Part shown: positions 1 through 11,893 of the stretch, piece by piece
How positions within the stretch are numbered: the stretch's first letter is position 1
Layout of the letters: each line of letters begins with the position of its first letter
NCBI GenBank assembly: GCA_941918925.1
Contig: OW799233.1
Location: forward strand, 108,617,833 to 108,681,832
Direction: 5' to 3'
DNA: 64,000 bases
DNA from: Phyto melanocephala
Lineage: Eukaryota > Arthropoda > Insecta > Diptera > Rhinophoridae
The notes under the pieces: model-generated
Databases searched by the model: none
The model's input: the letters and a program-made list of their open reading frames with translations, nothing else
Told to the model about the DNA's origin: nothing
Made by a program: the position numbers and the translations under genes

Positions 1-1519
1 ATACTGTGGTGTTGTCACGCTTGACATTAGAAACGCGTTTAACTCTGCCAGTTGGGATTTCATAATGGCAGCTCTAGAGAGACTGAACACACCGAAGTAC
101 CTGATTAGAATAGTGAATAGTTACTTTTCGAATAGGAAACTGATCTACGCAACGGACGATGGGCCACGGATGTATGATGTTAGTTCAGGTGTTCCACAGG
201 GATCGGTTCTTGGTCCACTACTATGGAATATCATGTATGACGGAGTTCTTAGAACACAACTACCGAGCTCGACAAGGATAATCGGGTTCGCGGATGACAT
301 AGTGATTGTCAGTGTAGCGAAACATATTGTGGAATTAGAATCGGCTATAAACGATGCAATTGTGAGGATCCAGAGATGGCTAGATTCGGCGAATCTCAAC
401 CTGGCAGAACAGAAGACTGAAGCAGTACTTATTACAAGTAGGAAAAAAGTGGAATTTATGAAGGTGAAGGTGGGAAACCAGGAGATATGTTCTAAACCGG
501 CAATCAAATATCTTGGGGTCATGATGGATAACAGACTTAAATTCGGGCCTCATATTGAATACGCGTGCGCGAAGGCCGCAATGATTCAAAGGAGTATTGC
601 TAGAATACTACCTAATATTGGAGGACCAAAGGGTCCAAGAAGGAGGCTTTTGGCTACGGTTACCAATTCCACATTGCTTTACGCAGCCCCTGTTTGGGCA
701 CAGGCTCTAAAGATAAAGGAGTATAGAAGAAAAATGTCCTCGGTTCATAGACTATGCGCGCTCAGGACAATAAGTGCCTTTAAGACGGTATCGGACGACG
801 CGGCTTGTGTCATAGCGGCAATGATTCCAATAGACATACTGGCGGCGGAGATCCAGAGAATCTACAATAGGCGAACGACAGGCCAGGCAGTAATGAATTT
901 AGCTGCAGTTAAGAGAGAGGAAAGATCGTTTTCAATCAGAGAATGGCAGAGAAGGTGGGATACATCGACTAAAGGGCGATGGACATATAAACTCATCCCT
1001 AATATTGCGGTATGGATGGATAGGAAGGCTGGGGATGTGAACTTCTACTTGACACAGTATATGACAAACCATGGCGCTTTTAGGCAATATCTGCACAGGG
1101 TTGGCCATGAAAATTCCCAAACCTGCCCAGAATGCCCAGAAGAGGCGGAAAATGCGGAACATGTCGTATTCCGATGCCCTAGATACATGGGGTGGACTTC
1201 GGGTATGACGAATCCATCGGAGTTTCTTCGGCATATGTGTCAGGACGTGGAAAACTGGGAGGTCTTTAGTGGAGTGTGCTCCCGGATAATTAAGGACCTA
1301 AGAAGGCTGGAAAGGGCTAGACGGTCCGACGAGGAGGAGGCGTAAATGCCAACGGCCCCCGCGAAGTAATACCTAGCGGCAGTCCCGTGGGGATATCCGT
1401 TGATGATCGAGGGGGTGTGGTTTAGTACGTAGGCGCTACGGCGAATCGTACATGCTTGTGGCACGGGCCACTAGTATCTATGAAGATTCCACACCACCGG
1501 CTCGAAAGCAAAAAAAAAA

Positions 1520-1536
<17 letters not shown>
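1..1536 (+). mobile_element. R1-clade (Waldo/Mino-like) non-LTR retrotransposon, 3' part
   Basis: The pol frame is followed by a GC-richer 3' UTR (1346-1509) and a pure A tail (1510-1536). The tail abuts an (AC)n tract that belongs to a Helitron end. The 5' part is outside the window. R1-clade families that target AC-type microsatellites (Waldo, Mino) are known from flies and mosquitoes, which fits this junction; membership is inferred. Confidence 0.85.
2..1345 (+). CDS. R1-clade non-LTR retrotransposon pol, C-terminal part
   Basis: The reading frame is open to the left edge of the window, so the real start lies outside and the Met at 65 is internal. It encodes the reverse transcriptase palm: motif LDIRNAFNSASW at 23-58, then VPQGSVLGPLLW and the catalytic FADD at about 287-298. 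The thumb region follows. Near the C-terminus is a Cys/His finger (CPEC ... H ... C) at about 1121-1175, as in R1-type elements. There is no frameshift or internal stop across 448 codons, so this copy is young. The protein would copy element RNA at a nicked chromosomal target. Clade assignment rests on motif recognition; LOA is the main alternative. Confidence 0.9.
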   Translation, partial: YCGVVTLDIRNAFNSASWDFIMAALERLNTPKYLIRIVNSYFSNRKLIYATDDGPRMYDVSSGVPQGSVLGPLLWNIMYDGVLRTQLPSSTRIIGFADDIVIVSVAKHIVELESAINDAIVRIQRWLDSANLNLAEQKTEAVLITSRKKVEFMKVKVGNQEICSKPAIKYLGVMMDNRLKFGPHIEYACAKAAMIQRSIARILPNIGGPKGPRRRLLATVTNSTLLYAAPVWAQALKIKEYRRKMSSVHRLCALRTISAFKTVSDDAACVIAAMIPIDILAAEIQRIYNRRTTGQAVMNLAAVKREERSFSIREWQRRWDTSTKGRWTYKLIPNIAVWMDRKAGDVNFYLTQYMTNHGAFRQYLHRVGHENSQTCPECPEEAENAEHVVFRCPRYMGWTSGMTNPSEFLRHMCQDVENWEVFSGVCSRIIKDLRRLERARRSDEEEA

Positions 1537-1550
<14 letters not shown>

Positions 1551-1580
1551 CACACAGAGTTTCACTTTTATATATATAGA
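1537..1580 (-). mobile_element. Helitron 5' terminus (target of the R1 insertion)
   Basis: Read on the minus strand this starts TCTATATATATAAAAGTGAA and runs into (TG)n, matching the 5' ends of the five longer Helitron copies in the window. The host base before it is A, as expected for A|T insertion. The rest of this copy would lie beyond the R1 element, left of the window. Confidence 0.8.
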
Positions 1581-2419
1581 TAGATAATAGATAATAAAAT
1601 GCAATTTATGTGTTCATACAACTGTTAAATAAATTTTTTAGCAAAAGAAAAGAAATTATGAAATATGTTTTTGCTTATAAAACAAACAATAAATAATTAT
1701 AAATAAATAGAAATAGTTCTAAATATGTATATACATTAGGGTACAACAAAAATAAGGCCCTATCACCACGCCGTAGCCGAAGTTGTGCTAAAATCATAAA
1801 ATGTTTCCTCAGGTCATTTCGAAACAAAAACGTTCTGCATCGAAGCCGATTTCTGAAAGGCCTTTAAGATTTTTTTTTTATTTTAAAAATTTTTTTTTTC
1901 AACATTTTTTATTTTATAATTATTTAACTATTTACATTTCTTAATGTAATTATATGATTATAATCAAAATCACAATCTAAAAACTTTCTTTGTTAAGTGA
2001 AATTAACTTAAGATTATTTTATACTTTTAGCAATAAATTATGATATTTCGCTAATTTGCATAAGACAGCGTAGTTAAGTCTCAATATTTTACCACGATTA
2101 ATCGAATTTATACAGAATATTATTCAATATTTAATGGATTCATTTAATGAATTTATAAAGAAAATATTTTAATTTTTTTAGAATTTACTGATCCCAAACT
2201 TGATTGCATTTGACGCGGAACCTTTTTTAACGATATCGAAAATCTAAAGATGAAGTTTTATTGTCTTTTATGCACTACATTGTATGGATAGGTCCATTTT
2301 GATATTTTTAAAAATTGTAAAAAAGTTGTTTCCCTAATATACATATGTATTTAGCAATACCAACAACATGTTGTTAACCTCAAAAACCACATATGAACAC
2401 AGAGATAGATCAAATATAA
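1581..2419. other. AT-rich intergenic DNA, no gene seen
   Basis: No coding signal. A slightly GC-richer block at 1738-1862 may be an old repeat but matches nothing else in the window. Confidence 0.5.
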
Positions 2420-3948
2420 AACAAGTAAGTGCACTATATTCGGCTGTGCCGAATCTTTTATACCCACCACCAATTTTGTGTACATTTAAAGCACAATATT
2501 TATTTTTTTGTTAATCATTATGGAATAATCTCTTTATAATAAAATATGTATCACTTTCTTTGTAGAGGATGGTTAAATTTTAAGGGCCCATGTTGAAGAT
2601 GAACTACACCTAGTCTTTAAATTTGTTTTCTGCATTTCACTTGACATTTCTCAATCTCAAACTTACTCAATTTGATCCGTGGAAAGATACGCAAATGAGC
2701 AACGCTTTAAAGTTATTCAGGTTTTTTATAAAAATGGGCGTTTAAATCAAAATGTATTTTGTGCAGTTCGTAATTCTTTCGATCAACATAATCGTTCAAA
2801 TTCGTCCACAATCGGGAGAATTGTAAAAAATATTTAAATTGCTGCAAAACAGGCCTGTATAAAATGTTAGAAAATCTGTGAATGCCTTCTTAGTTCGTTG
2901 AATGGGAACTATTGCTGTTTTTTGCGATAGTGTGGCAAAAGAGCAGTCACCTCGACTCATCATCATGCCCAATAATTGAGCATCAACATTGTCATTGAAA
3001 ATTTGGACCATCAGATAGAGGAGTGGCGCCAAGGATGGGGGGGGCCATTTGGCCGATATTTTGTTAAATACATAATTGAACCATACAAATATTATCATTA
3101 TAAAAAGAAATAATAATATCCTAAATAATTTGTGTTTTATTTAAATACAACATCGGTCCTTAAATGAAATGAAATTCAATGAAAGTGTGTTAAAGTAGCT
3201 GTGTCAGTAAAGTTTCTACTAATAAATACAACTTAAATATTTCAATATAGCCCTTTATTTTCCCAAAAACTTTGTTAATAGAGAAATTACATGAATTTAA
3301 GGTAAGCCGTTGTATGGGAGGTAGGCGTTAAAGTGGGCGTGGCACATTAATTTTCCGTTACAAAAAAGCGTCTCACCAAAAAGCAAAGTGTGCAAAATTT
3401 CAGAGTCGTACATCCAATTTTGTTGCTTTTATGACGTTTTTGTTTTTAAATATACCGAAAAATACACTGTGCGGTATAAATTTTCGTACATTTTGATCGA
3501 TAACTCCTCTCGTAATGCATAGATTTAGATAATTTTCGGGGAAAAATATTGTTTTTACTCAGGAAATATATATTCGAAGTTTCCTGAGTCTACGTTAATG
3601 CGTTTGGACACAATTCTATTTTATTCGATGTTCGAAGGACACGGTTTTTTGCTTTTCGAGCTATAACTCTCTTCCTAATATTCCGATCTAGCCCATTTAC
3701 CACAATACAACAAACCTTGTCTATAAGAAAGATTCTGGCAAAATTTGAGCCCCCTAGCTTTTTCGGTGCGACCTCTATCGTGCTTTCAACAGACGGACAG
3801 ACGGACGGACATAGCTAGATCGTCATCAAATCAAACCCTGATTCAGAATATATATACTTTATGGGGTTTAAAATAGATATTTCGATGTGTTACAAACGGA
3901 ATGACAAAATGAATATACCCCCACCATTTTTTTGGGTGGCGGGTATAA
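2420..3948 (-). mobile_element. INE-1/DINE-1-like element, family 2, copy a
   Basis: On the plus strand it begins ACAAGTAAGTG, then a stem-loop ATTCGGCTGTGCCGAAT. It ends in a hairpin and GGTGGCGGGTATAAAA. Just inside that end are ACCCCATAAAGTATATATA-type sequence (minus strand) and a GTCCGTCTG run. This layout (TATACCC subterminal repeat, GTCY run, terminal stem-loop, CTTG|T end) matches Drosophila INE-1, a Helentron-associated element. GTGGGCGTGGCA-type motifs recur internally. Confidence 0.8.
2565..3162 (+). pseudogene. Degenerate, internally deleted mariner-like transposon in INE-1-like copy a
   Basis: The left end resembles GGTTAAATTTTAAGGG; the right end is eroded (CAACATCGGTCCTT). Broken frames give an N-terminal helix-turn-helix stretch like mariner transposases, with a start of the EQR..VI type, at about 2680-2830. 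A C-terminal stretch like WGGHLADI is at about 3035-3060. The middle, including the catalytic core, is missing. The same relic occurs at the same place in the copies at 12616 and 27496. Confidence 0.65.
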
Positions 3949-4676
3949 AAATTATAAATGCAACAAATAAAACAATAATAATACATAGAACCAATATAAC
4001 ATACATTCATAATTTGGCAATGGAAAATGTACTAAAATATTTACATGTTCATATGTTCTTACATACATATGTATAATTACATACTTATCTGTTGACTTTT
4101 GGCAAAACAACTTAATTCAAATATTAAAATATTTCAGGAGAACAAAAAACAAACAACAAATTAAAAGAAAAACTTATAATTCGCGGCGTGATGCAGATTA
4201 GTGAAAACGATTTTGAATTTTGCAGGATCTGCAGTCGAATTTTTGTTAAAAAAAAAATTGTAATTAAATTTTCAGAAATGTACACAAAACTAATATAAGT
4301 TAAACAAATATTAGTCGTTCCTTTTTAGTGGTTCCTTTTTAGTGGTTCCTTTTTAGTGGTTCCTTTTTATCGTCATATCTTTTAAAGTATTATAAAGTAA
4401 AATATTTATTTTTATTTGGAAATCTTATCTCGACTTAAGTTGTTTTGTCAAAAGTTCAAAGATATGTTTTTAGAATAGTACAAGAACTTACTTACATGAA
4501 AAGACATACTACATAAAAATATAAATAAAAGCAAATGTACTTTTTCTTCCACTAAATTTCCTTAATAAAATATTGAGGTTCATGGTTATATATATTTATT
4601 TATTAATGTACTGTAGTTTTTTTCAAAAAAGGAGGAGATTTAAAAAAGCAAAATTTACAAAAAATCTAGAAGAATC
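3949..4676. other. Intergenic DNA, no gene seen
   Basis: AT-rich; contains only the 14-bp tandem repeat listed separately. Confidence 0.5.
4317..4369. repeat. 14-bp tandem repeat, about 3.8 units
   Basis: The unit GTTCCTTTTTAGTG is repeated three times without error, followed by a partial unit ending in TTATCG. Confidence 0.9.
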
Positions 4677-4958
4677 TAGGGGAGTCGATTAAGCTCTGTC
4701 AGTCTGTCCGTGTGTATGTTGAAATCAACTTTTTGAAGCCCCCCGACATCGCCTGGACCCGGGTGAGGTATTAAAATATTTGGTAGTAGATCCGTATTAA
4801 AAATCAGAAATATCGGTATATAAACAACTGAGATATGAGCAAAAACCCACGGCCACCTCGTTTTTTTAACACAAAAACAACATACAAGAACAAAATACAT
4901 ACATACAAACGTGGTATACTGGTTAGAGTAAACGTGGCATCGAACCCCAGGTATAATT
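4677..4958 (+). mobile_element. INE-1/DINE-1-like element, family 1, 5' fragment
   Basis: Matches the family-1 copies at 39406, 40854 and 51624 from GGGGAGTCGATTAAGC through the GTCTGTCC run to the tRNA-like segment TGGTTAGAG ... GGCATCGAACCCC at 4918-4951. Both element ends are missing. Confidence 0.75.
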
Positions 4959-6515
4959 TTTCATTTTGTTTCGGGCGCTATCTTGTACTGGACAATCCCC
5001 TTTATTTGTGGTGCTAAAGGGGATAATATATTTGTAGTTATGTAGTGGCGGATAACATGGAATTTATATTTATTAATTGTACTGCTTTGTGCTAATAGAG
5101 CCTTTTCATTTGATACCTAAAGAGTGAGCCAGGAAAAACTTATACTTGTTGTAAGTTAAATATTATAATGATTCATTTAATTGTCTTAAGGCACTTATAA
5201 ATTTTAGGTTAAACTCCGAAGCAGTTGTAGTATAGTAGTTATATATATCACAGCCAGTTTCAAATCGATTTATTACATTTTCTCTGGAATACTTTTTTTT
5301 AGACCACGACTTGCCGTTTCTAAAAATTTATTAGGAATTTAAGCAACTTCATATATTTAAAATTGCAGAGAATTTTTAATATGTAAATAAATATTTTTAA
5401 AAAAGTTTCGTTAGATTTTTTATTAACACGAAAATTTTTATATTTTTCCATTTTATACAAAGTTTTTAATAACTTTACGATTGATGCAAGAAGTTCTCAA
5501 AAAGTCTTAATACACGGCGTACATTTCTTGTAGAAAATTTTAATCTTCTCTTTAAACCTTCTTTTGCGTTCACTCAGAAAAATATTTTATTAACCTTATG
5601 TTTAAAATTTGGAATGACAAAACAAAGCAAATGTCAAGTCCATAGAAATGTGTATCTGAAAATAAAGACTTTTTGCAAGAACAATTTTTTAATGTTAACG
5701 CAGACTTTATTTGTTAAAATTGTCTAAGATTCTGCTATGAAATAATTTTTTTATTACTTTTTTTACATTAAATAAATAGAAAATTTAACTAATTAATTAC
5801 CATGCAAAACACCTTCGTAAATAATTTTAATTAAGAATTTCAATCATAATTAAATGATATACTTACTTTTTTAAACCGATAAAAATATTTTAATTAATAA
5901 AGATGAAGAACATTAATTTTGAGATTAACACAAAGTAGTTATAATTTGTTGTTTCAGTATTTTACGTATTTGATATTTTATGTTTTTTTTTTTATTTGTT
6001 TTATGTTATTTTGTATTTTTTTTTATAAATATTGATGGTAAGATTTTTTTTAAAAACAAATAGCACAATTTGTTTTTATTTTTTTTTTAATTTTGCTTAT
6101 TTTGTATTTAATCGTTTTGAATAGTTTTTGTTGCTGTTATTATTAGCGAACATTAATTTAAAATATTTGTCGATTTGATATTGGGTATTTTATAATATGT
6201 TTATGTTCACTTTTTAGATAAATTAAATTGTAAAAATAATCTTTAACCCCTTCGTTTTACAATCATTTCAGAAAAAAATAATAAATTTATTCAAACTAAC
6301 TTTAAAGCTTTAAGGCCAGGGATAAAAAACATATATTTTATTTATGGGAATTTTGTAATAAAAATATATTTTATTAATTTTATTCGTTAATTTCTACTGA
6401 AATTAAAATCTATAAAACGCTTTGCATTATAAAATAAGTACCCATCTGCTTTTGTATTAAAATTATATTTCGAAAAGAAGTGACGTTTGAATAGTACAAA
6501 GTACAAGTTTATAAT
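4959..6515. other. AT-rich intergenic DNA, no gene seen
   Basis: Long A/T runs and short chance frames only. Confidence 0.5.
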
Positions 6516-6826
6516 GGTTGTCGTGGTTTTTTGCTCATATCTCAGAAAGTTATGGGGCGATTGTGCTGAATTTCAATAGCGATTCATTCCTGGATATTTC
6601 CAAAAGATTGATACCATACTCAGATCTGAGGAACATATAGTTGCTTCTAAAAGTTGATTTCAACCAACACACGGACAGACGGGCAAGGCTTAATCGACTC
6701 CTCTATTCATAGGCTTTCAGAAAATATATACGTTATGGGGTCGGAAATGAAAATTGTAGAAATTACAAACGGAATGACAAAGCTATATATACCCATGTGC
6801 ACCACAGGTGAAGGGTATAAATATAC
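6516..6826 (-). mobile_element. INE-1/DINE-1-like element, family 1, fragment
   Basis: Carries the TTTTTGCTCATATCTCAG block, an ACGGACAGAC run, TATGGGGTCGGAAATGAAAA and the terminal GGTGAAGGGTATA. It closely resembles the copy at 30493-31171, including the GGGGCGATTGTGCTGAATTT variant, so the two belong to one subfamily. The stem-loop end is missing. Confidence 0.75.
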
Positions 6827-9202
6827 TATGTATTGACACAAATTGTTTATTACATTTGTGTAAAATGGTTGGCTTGGAAAAAGCCACCCTTTGGTAACAT
6901 TTTCCAATCCGCTGGAGAATCGCATTGTCCCGTGAGCTCAATGTGTGAAATTTTTATAAAAATCAGTTTAGTAGTATCCATTAACATCATAGATGGCAGC
7001 AGACAACCAAGTACAATTGGTCAAAATTAAAATGTACACGTGTATGAAGACGATTATACTGACGCCATCAAAGCTTTACGACTATAAGACCACCGTTGTC
7101 TTAATAGCCAACTTAGGCTAACTTCTATTTATTTTAGTAGGTGGCAATGAACAGATCTAGCGCTGCTAGTATATTAACAATTGTAAATGAAATGAAAGCT
7201 TGAAAATATTTATTTTATTTAACAAAAAAGGAGATCACGAAGATAAAATATTTTTAAAGGCATTAACATGCATCAAAATGCTACACAAATAAATTATTTT
7301 ATTACAGTATATTTTGTTCATACGCCGAACCGTTTAAAGTTAAATTTAAGATATGTTCAAAAAAATTCTCTTTCTGTAATCTAAAAGTAAATATACATGC
7401 ATGATATTTGTTATCCAATTACAATTACAGTTGCCCAATTCACAGCCTATCGTAGGAATTTTACGTCGTTGTACATACATATTTTATTTATAATTTCTCT
7501 ACTTTTACTTTGTACAATAAATATAGCTATATTGTATTTTAAATACCCTCCGGGGGCATGTTACCTTGTCGAAGTTTCCATGCCTGCTAATCAGAACGCG
7601 GTAGACTAAGGATGACAAATAGGTACACATTAAATGTGTTTGCCTGGTGGTTCTCAGTCTAACGAGATGCTGGAAGTTACAAAAGACTGCGCATTAAAGA
7701 TTGTCAATAATCAGTAGCTGGCAATGTGAAATCGTTTTCTAGTCTGGAGAAAACGCCTTCAGTGGCACGGGACTTAGTGAAGGAATGAATGACCGTAGGT
7801 ACCCATGAAATCTTTGTGAAGCAAATGACAACACTGAAATATGTAAGTATTTATGTAATAATAAGAACTGCTTACTGTCGTTTCTAATTTAATTGAGTAG
7901 CTACACGGCGGCTACTGTTGACAACGGCATTTGTAGTCGGTAGTCTGCTGTCGTCAATGTGTGTTAGGCATCTGTTGAAAATTAATGTTAACTTTGTATT
8001 AGTATAGCACTTCCTACTTTTTCTAACCAATAAATTGATTACTTTAGATCTGCAAAGTTTGATAAAAATCGGCTAAAACAATTAACAAAAAATATTAACT
8101 TTTTATAAGTGAGCTACCTCCCAATTTTCTAACCAACTAATTGCGTTCCCTTGTTAACTTCATATGTATGTGTGCAAAGCTTAATAAAAAACTGTCTCTT
8201 TTGGGCAGAAATCGTCACGGGTGTTTTCAGAAGACAATCTGAACAACGGTTTAGGCGCTCATAGAAGACAAACAAACATTCATTTGTTTTTTCAAGCACA
8301 AATTTTTTTTTTATTTTATCTCACAACTTTTATCCCTAATTTTTTTCACAAATAATGAAACACATTGGATCTACATATATCGTTTAAATCATTGAGAAAG
8401 GAAGTAAATAAATTCATATGTATGTATGTTTAAGTACAATTTCTTTGTTGTTAAATAAATTTTTCTTGGAGTTACATACGATATGACAAATATAAACCCT
8501 ACTTATACCCTTATTTATCGCGAATGATGTTTTGAGATTATTCAATACATACACTCCGTTGCATTTACATACATATATATGTATATTAAATTTGTTATTT
8601 ATTTTAATTTTTTATAACATCAATGTTTTTACCGTTGCACAGTGGTTCTTTTTGAAGAAAAAATGGTTATATTGTAAATATGTAACTTCTAAACTACTTA
8701 TCCGAATTGCATGAAACAAACTGGGGCTCGTAGCAGAGCATCAAATCTTCTTAATCGTTGCTTTATTACCTCGGGTTTACAAAACATTTCGAGGCTTGTA
8801 ACTTTTGTAAATGTGAACAGATTTGAATGATTTTTTTTCGTGGTAATTTTTGATAAAAGACAAAGAAAAGGAATTGCCTGATTAAAGGAAAATATGATGA
8901 TATGTATGTATATGTTTTTTTTCTTGTAGCTCAAAGAGCTTAGTATTAAAATATGTTTCATTTTAAAAAATAAATAAAAAGTTTAAATTTTTTACCAAAA
9001 AATGGTAACTGCTCTTTTTAATATTTCTTAAGATTTTATTGATAAACTTATATATTATGTTGTACTTTTTGGATAGTTGAAATGGCTTTGAAAATTCTTT
9101 TAGATAATAATTAATAATTTGTGCAAATTACAATACCTTTTTAAATTAATTTGTATCATTTTTAGTTTATCAGATATAAGATTACCGATTTTATCCGTTT
9201 TT
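6827..9202. other. Intergenic DNA, no gene seen
   Basis: Contains unassigned higher-GC stretches (about 7550-7830 and 7990-8240). The second has the feel of an old repeat, with a phrase like GCAAAGTTTGATAAAAATCGG. No reading frame is convincing. Confidence 0.45.
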
Positions 9203-9290
9203 ACCCTTACCCTTACAACGGGACCCTCAGAGGACCCAAGTGAGCTATGCCTTCGGGCAGCTGCCGGATCTACCCTTAAAGTACGAATTT
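9203..9290. repeat. GC-rich island of unknown origin
   Basis: An abrupt rise in GC inside very AT-rich DNA, starting with TACCCTTACCCTTAC and ending near GCCGGATCTACCC. It could be a fragment of a retroelement or SINE; no second copy was seen in the window. Confidence 0.4.
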
Positions 9291-10720
9291 CCAAATAATT
9301 AATAATTTTTTTTTAAGTTTTTTTTTTTTTGTTTTATTCAAAACTATTTACCTAATTTTTACTTTTTTGAATAATTTATGTATTTACCAATCCTAAAATA
9401 ACATATTTTTCCATGTAACTTATATGTGGATACAAGAAAACATAAAAAAAATATAAAAATGTTCCATTCAAAAGTTGTATTTTTTTGTCTAGTGAAACTT
9501 ATCAATATTAAAAACAATTGATTCATAAAATAAATTTAAAAAAAAAAAATCAAAATTCAACGAGCAATTAATTTGTGCACTTTAAAGTCAGATTTTTTTT
9601 TAATTTTCTCTAAAATAATTTAAATGCCTTTTATTTAAGGTAGAAGTAGAGCGTTTATAAGTATATTGACAAAATCTTAAGATATATAAAAAGATTTTTT
9701 TCAAAATAGTTAAAAAGAACTATGGGTCGAAAAACAAAAAAGAAAGGGGAAATTTCATGATAAAAATGTTTAAGCTTAATTTACTTAAAAACTATAAAAA
9801 ATAACCTATCACTGTAATCATATTTTTTCTTTGTCTTTGATCGAAAATTGCCATGAGCAAAAAAATTATTCCAGTCGGTTCAAATTTACAAAATTACAAA
9901 CCTCGAAAGTTATTTTGAACCCAACTTTGATCTAGTGCTAACACAGGGTATTTCAAAATACAACGATTATTTCAAGTTAAACGAACCACTGTGCGTTGTT
10001 GTTTATAAATTGTTTTGTATTGTATTTAATTGTTTTTGTAATTTTTTGTGAATTTGTAAATAATTAAAAGTTGTTTTGTAACGGTGTACATTTTTTTAAA
10101 AAATATATGTATAAACTTTTCATAAAGAAGTTATTTTAGATAAAATTTAGTGATCATCAAAATTATATAGATCTTCTCTTTAAGCAAAAAGTTTGAGCGA
10201 TTTGAAAAAAATTTTATTTTTCAAAAAGATAAAGACACAATTCATACAGTATTAAAAGTTAAAATTGTTAACTAAAAATAATATGTTTTGAACCTTAACA
10301 TAATAGAAAACTCATGGAGTTACCTGTCCAGAAAAGTTTTTGGCTTCAGAAGTCAGTTTGAGATTTAACTTTCAAGAACGAAAAAATTTTAAAGGAATAA
10401 AGAAATTTCCCATTAGACTAGAATATACATACATATGTACATACATATGTATAAAAAGCTTGTAAAAGAGAATGCCCAAAGGATTTTAATGGTTATAAAA
10501 AATAAGAAGCTTCGAATGATTTTTAAAAAAAATTTTATATATACATTTTTTTTTAATTAGTACATATGCACATCTATATTATATATATACCTGTATAATA
10601 TACTTATATAACACTTAAAAAATAAATTTAATTATATTATATTTTATATAGATACTAGGATGATCGATTATTTGACTTTTTCCGAAGCCGGTTTTCGAAT
10701 AATTCGAAATTTTAAATTCC
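9291..10720. other. AT-rich intergenic DNA, no gene seen
   Basis: Simple A/T-rich sequence with short CATA/TATG runs near 10430. Confidence 0.5.
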
Positions 10721-10831
10721 TATTTATAAGCGACCGTAATAAGTACTTACACGCGTCTCTATTTGTAAGCGAGGGTAGTAAGTACTTATTTAAGTTCGTA
10801 TTTGTAAGCGAGGGTGTTAAGTACTTCCTCC
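10721..10831. repeat. 39-bp minisatellite, about 2.8 units
   Basis: The phrase TATTTRTAAGCGA starts at 10721, 10760 and 10799, exactly 39 bp apart. Each unit also contains the palindrome AAGTACTT. Confidence 0.8.
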
Positions 10832-11701
10832 AATGACGTGGTAAAATAATGGGCTTAGATGCTAACTTGTATGTAGTAAATAACTGCTTTTTAGTATTTT
10901 TAACTCATTATTTTTAAAATGTGTTATTTTGCTGGGATATTAACTTCATACAAAACAAGTATGAATTTGGCTTTAAATACCTATTTTTCATATGAAGTTT
11001 GACATACTTTCGAGCAACTGAATTTAGTCGAATTTGCTACTACTATCCATATTAATATTTGATTATACACTTTATATTTTTTGCTTTCTCTTTTTACTAC
11101 CAAAATTTTTGATAGATGTTACGAATTGTTTCATTTTGTTGTACTTTAGGTTTTACATCTTTTGAAGTGTTATAAAATGTATCTTCTAAATTTTAGACAC
11201 AAGTAAACTTTTTCATTTGCAAGTTTTTTAGTATTTAATATACTAATGCGCAATTGGTTACAAAGGCAAATAAACATAAACTTAAAGATTAAAAAAAACG
11301 GTTTATTAGACTCCCGAAAAATCAAGATTTGGAAAGAAAACCGCCAGCTGTAATTATAAAAAAATTTCCACCGGGTAAAAAACCGAGTCGATAACCCTAA
11401 TATGTGATAGAACATAGAGAACAACGTTGACACTGGAATAAGGGCGAATAATTTATGCCGGTATTCTTGATTGACTTTTGAAACGGAAGGGGTAATAGAT
11501 TATTTTTATATTTTTCATGTTCTTAAAAATTATATTTCAAATCTTAAGGAAAAAATTGCTTTTATTTTTTTTTATTAATTGTTTAACACAAATAAGGATT
11601 TATGTACTACATATGTACAAACTTATTTACAAATTATCTTAATATTTTATTGTTAGACGAAAAACAACTGTTAGTTAAAACCTATAACATGTACACAAAA
11701 A
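10832..11701. other. AT-rich intergenic DNA, no gene seen
   Basis: No coding or repeat structure that can be supported. Confidence 0.45.
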
Positions 11702-11893
11702 ATATCGATGGTCACAAGTAGGAAGGTCCTACCTCGTTTTTTTTTACAAAATTAAGTTTTTCAGTGATTCCAATAGATTTCACACAAATACACCTTGATA
11801 CAAAAATTTTATGCAAAATAATCAAAAATATGCCTTCTCCTGTAAAGTTACAATTATTTGAGTTAGGGACCTTCTACCTGTAACCTACGATAT
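11702..11893. mobile_element. Short inverted-terminal-repeat element (MITE), copy 1
   Basis: Left end ATATCGATGGTCACAAGTAG; the right end reads TATCGTAGGTTACAGGTAG on the opposite strand, so the ends are inverted repeats. A second, 5'-damaged copy lies at 41775-41988 and shares the phrase GTAAAGTTACAATTATTTGA. It has no coding capacity. Confidence 0.65.

Noticed and set aside
145..522. 125-codon minus-strand frame
   Set aside because: Antisense shadow of the R1 reverse transcriptase.
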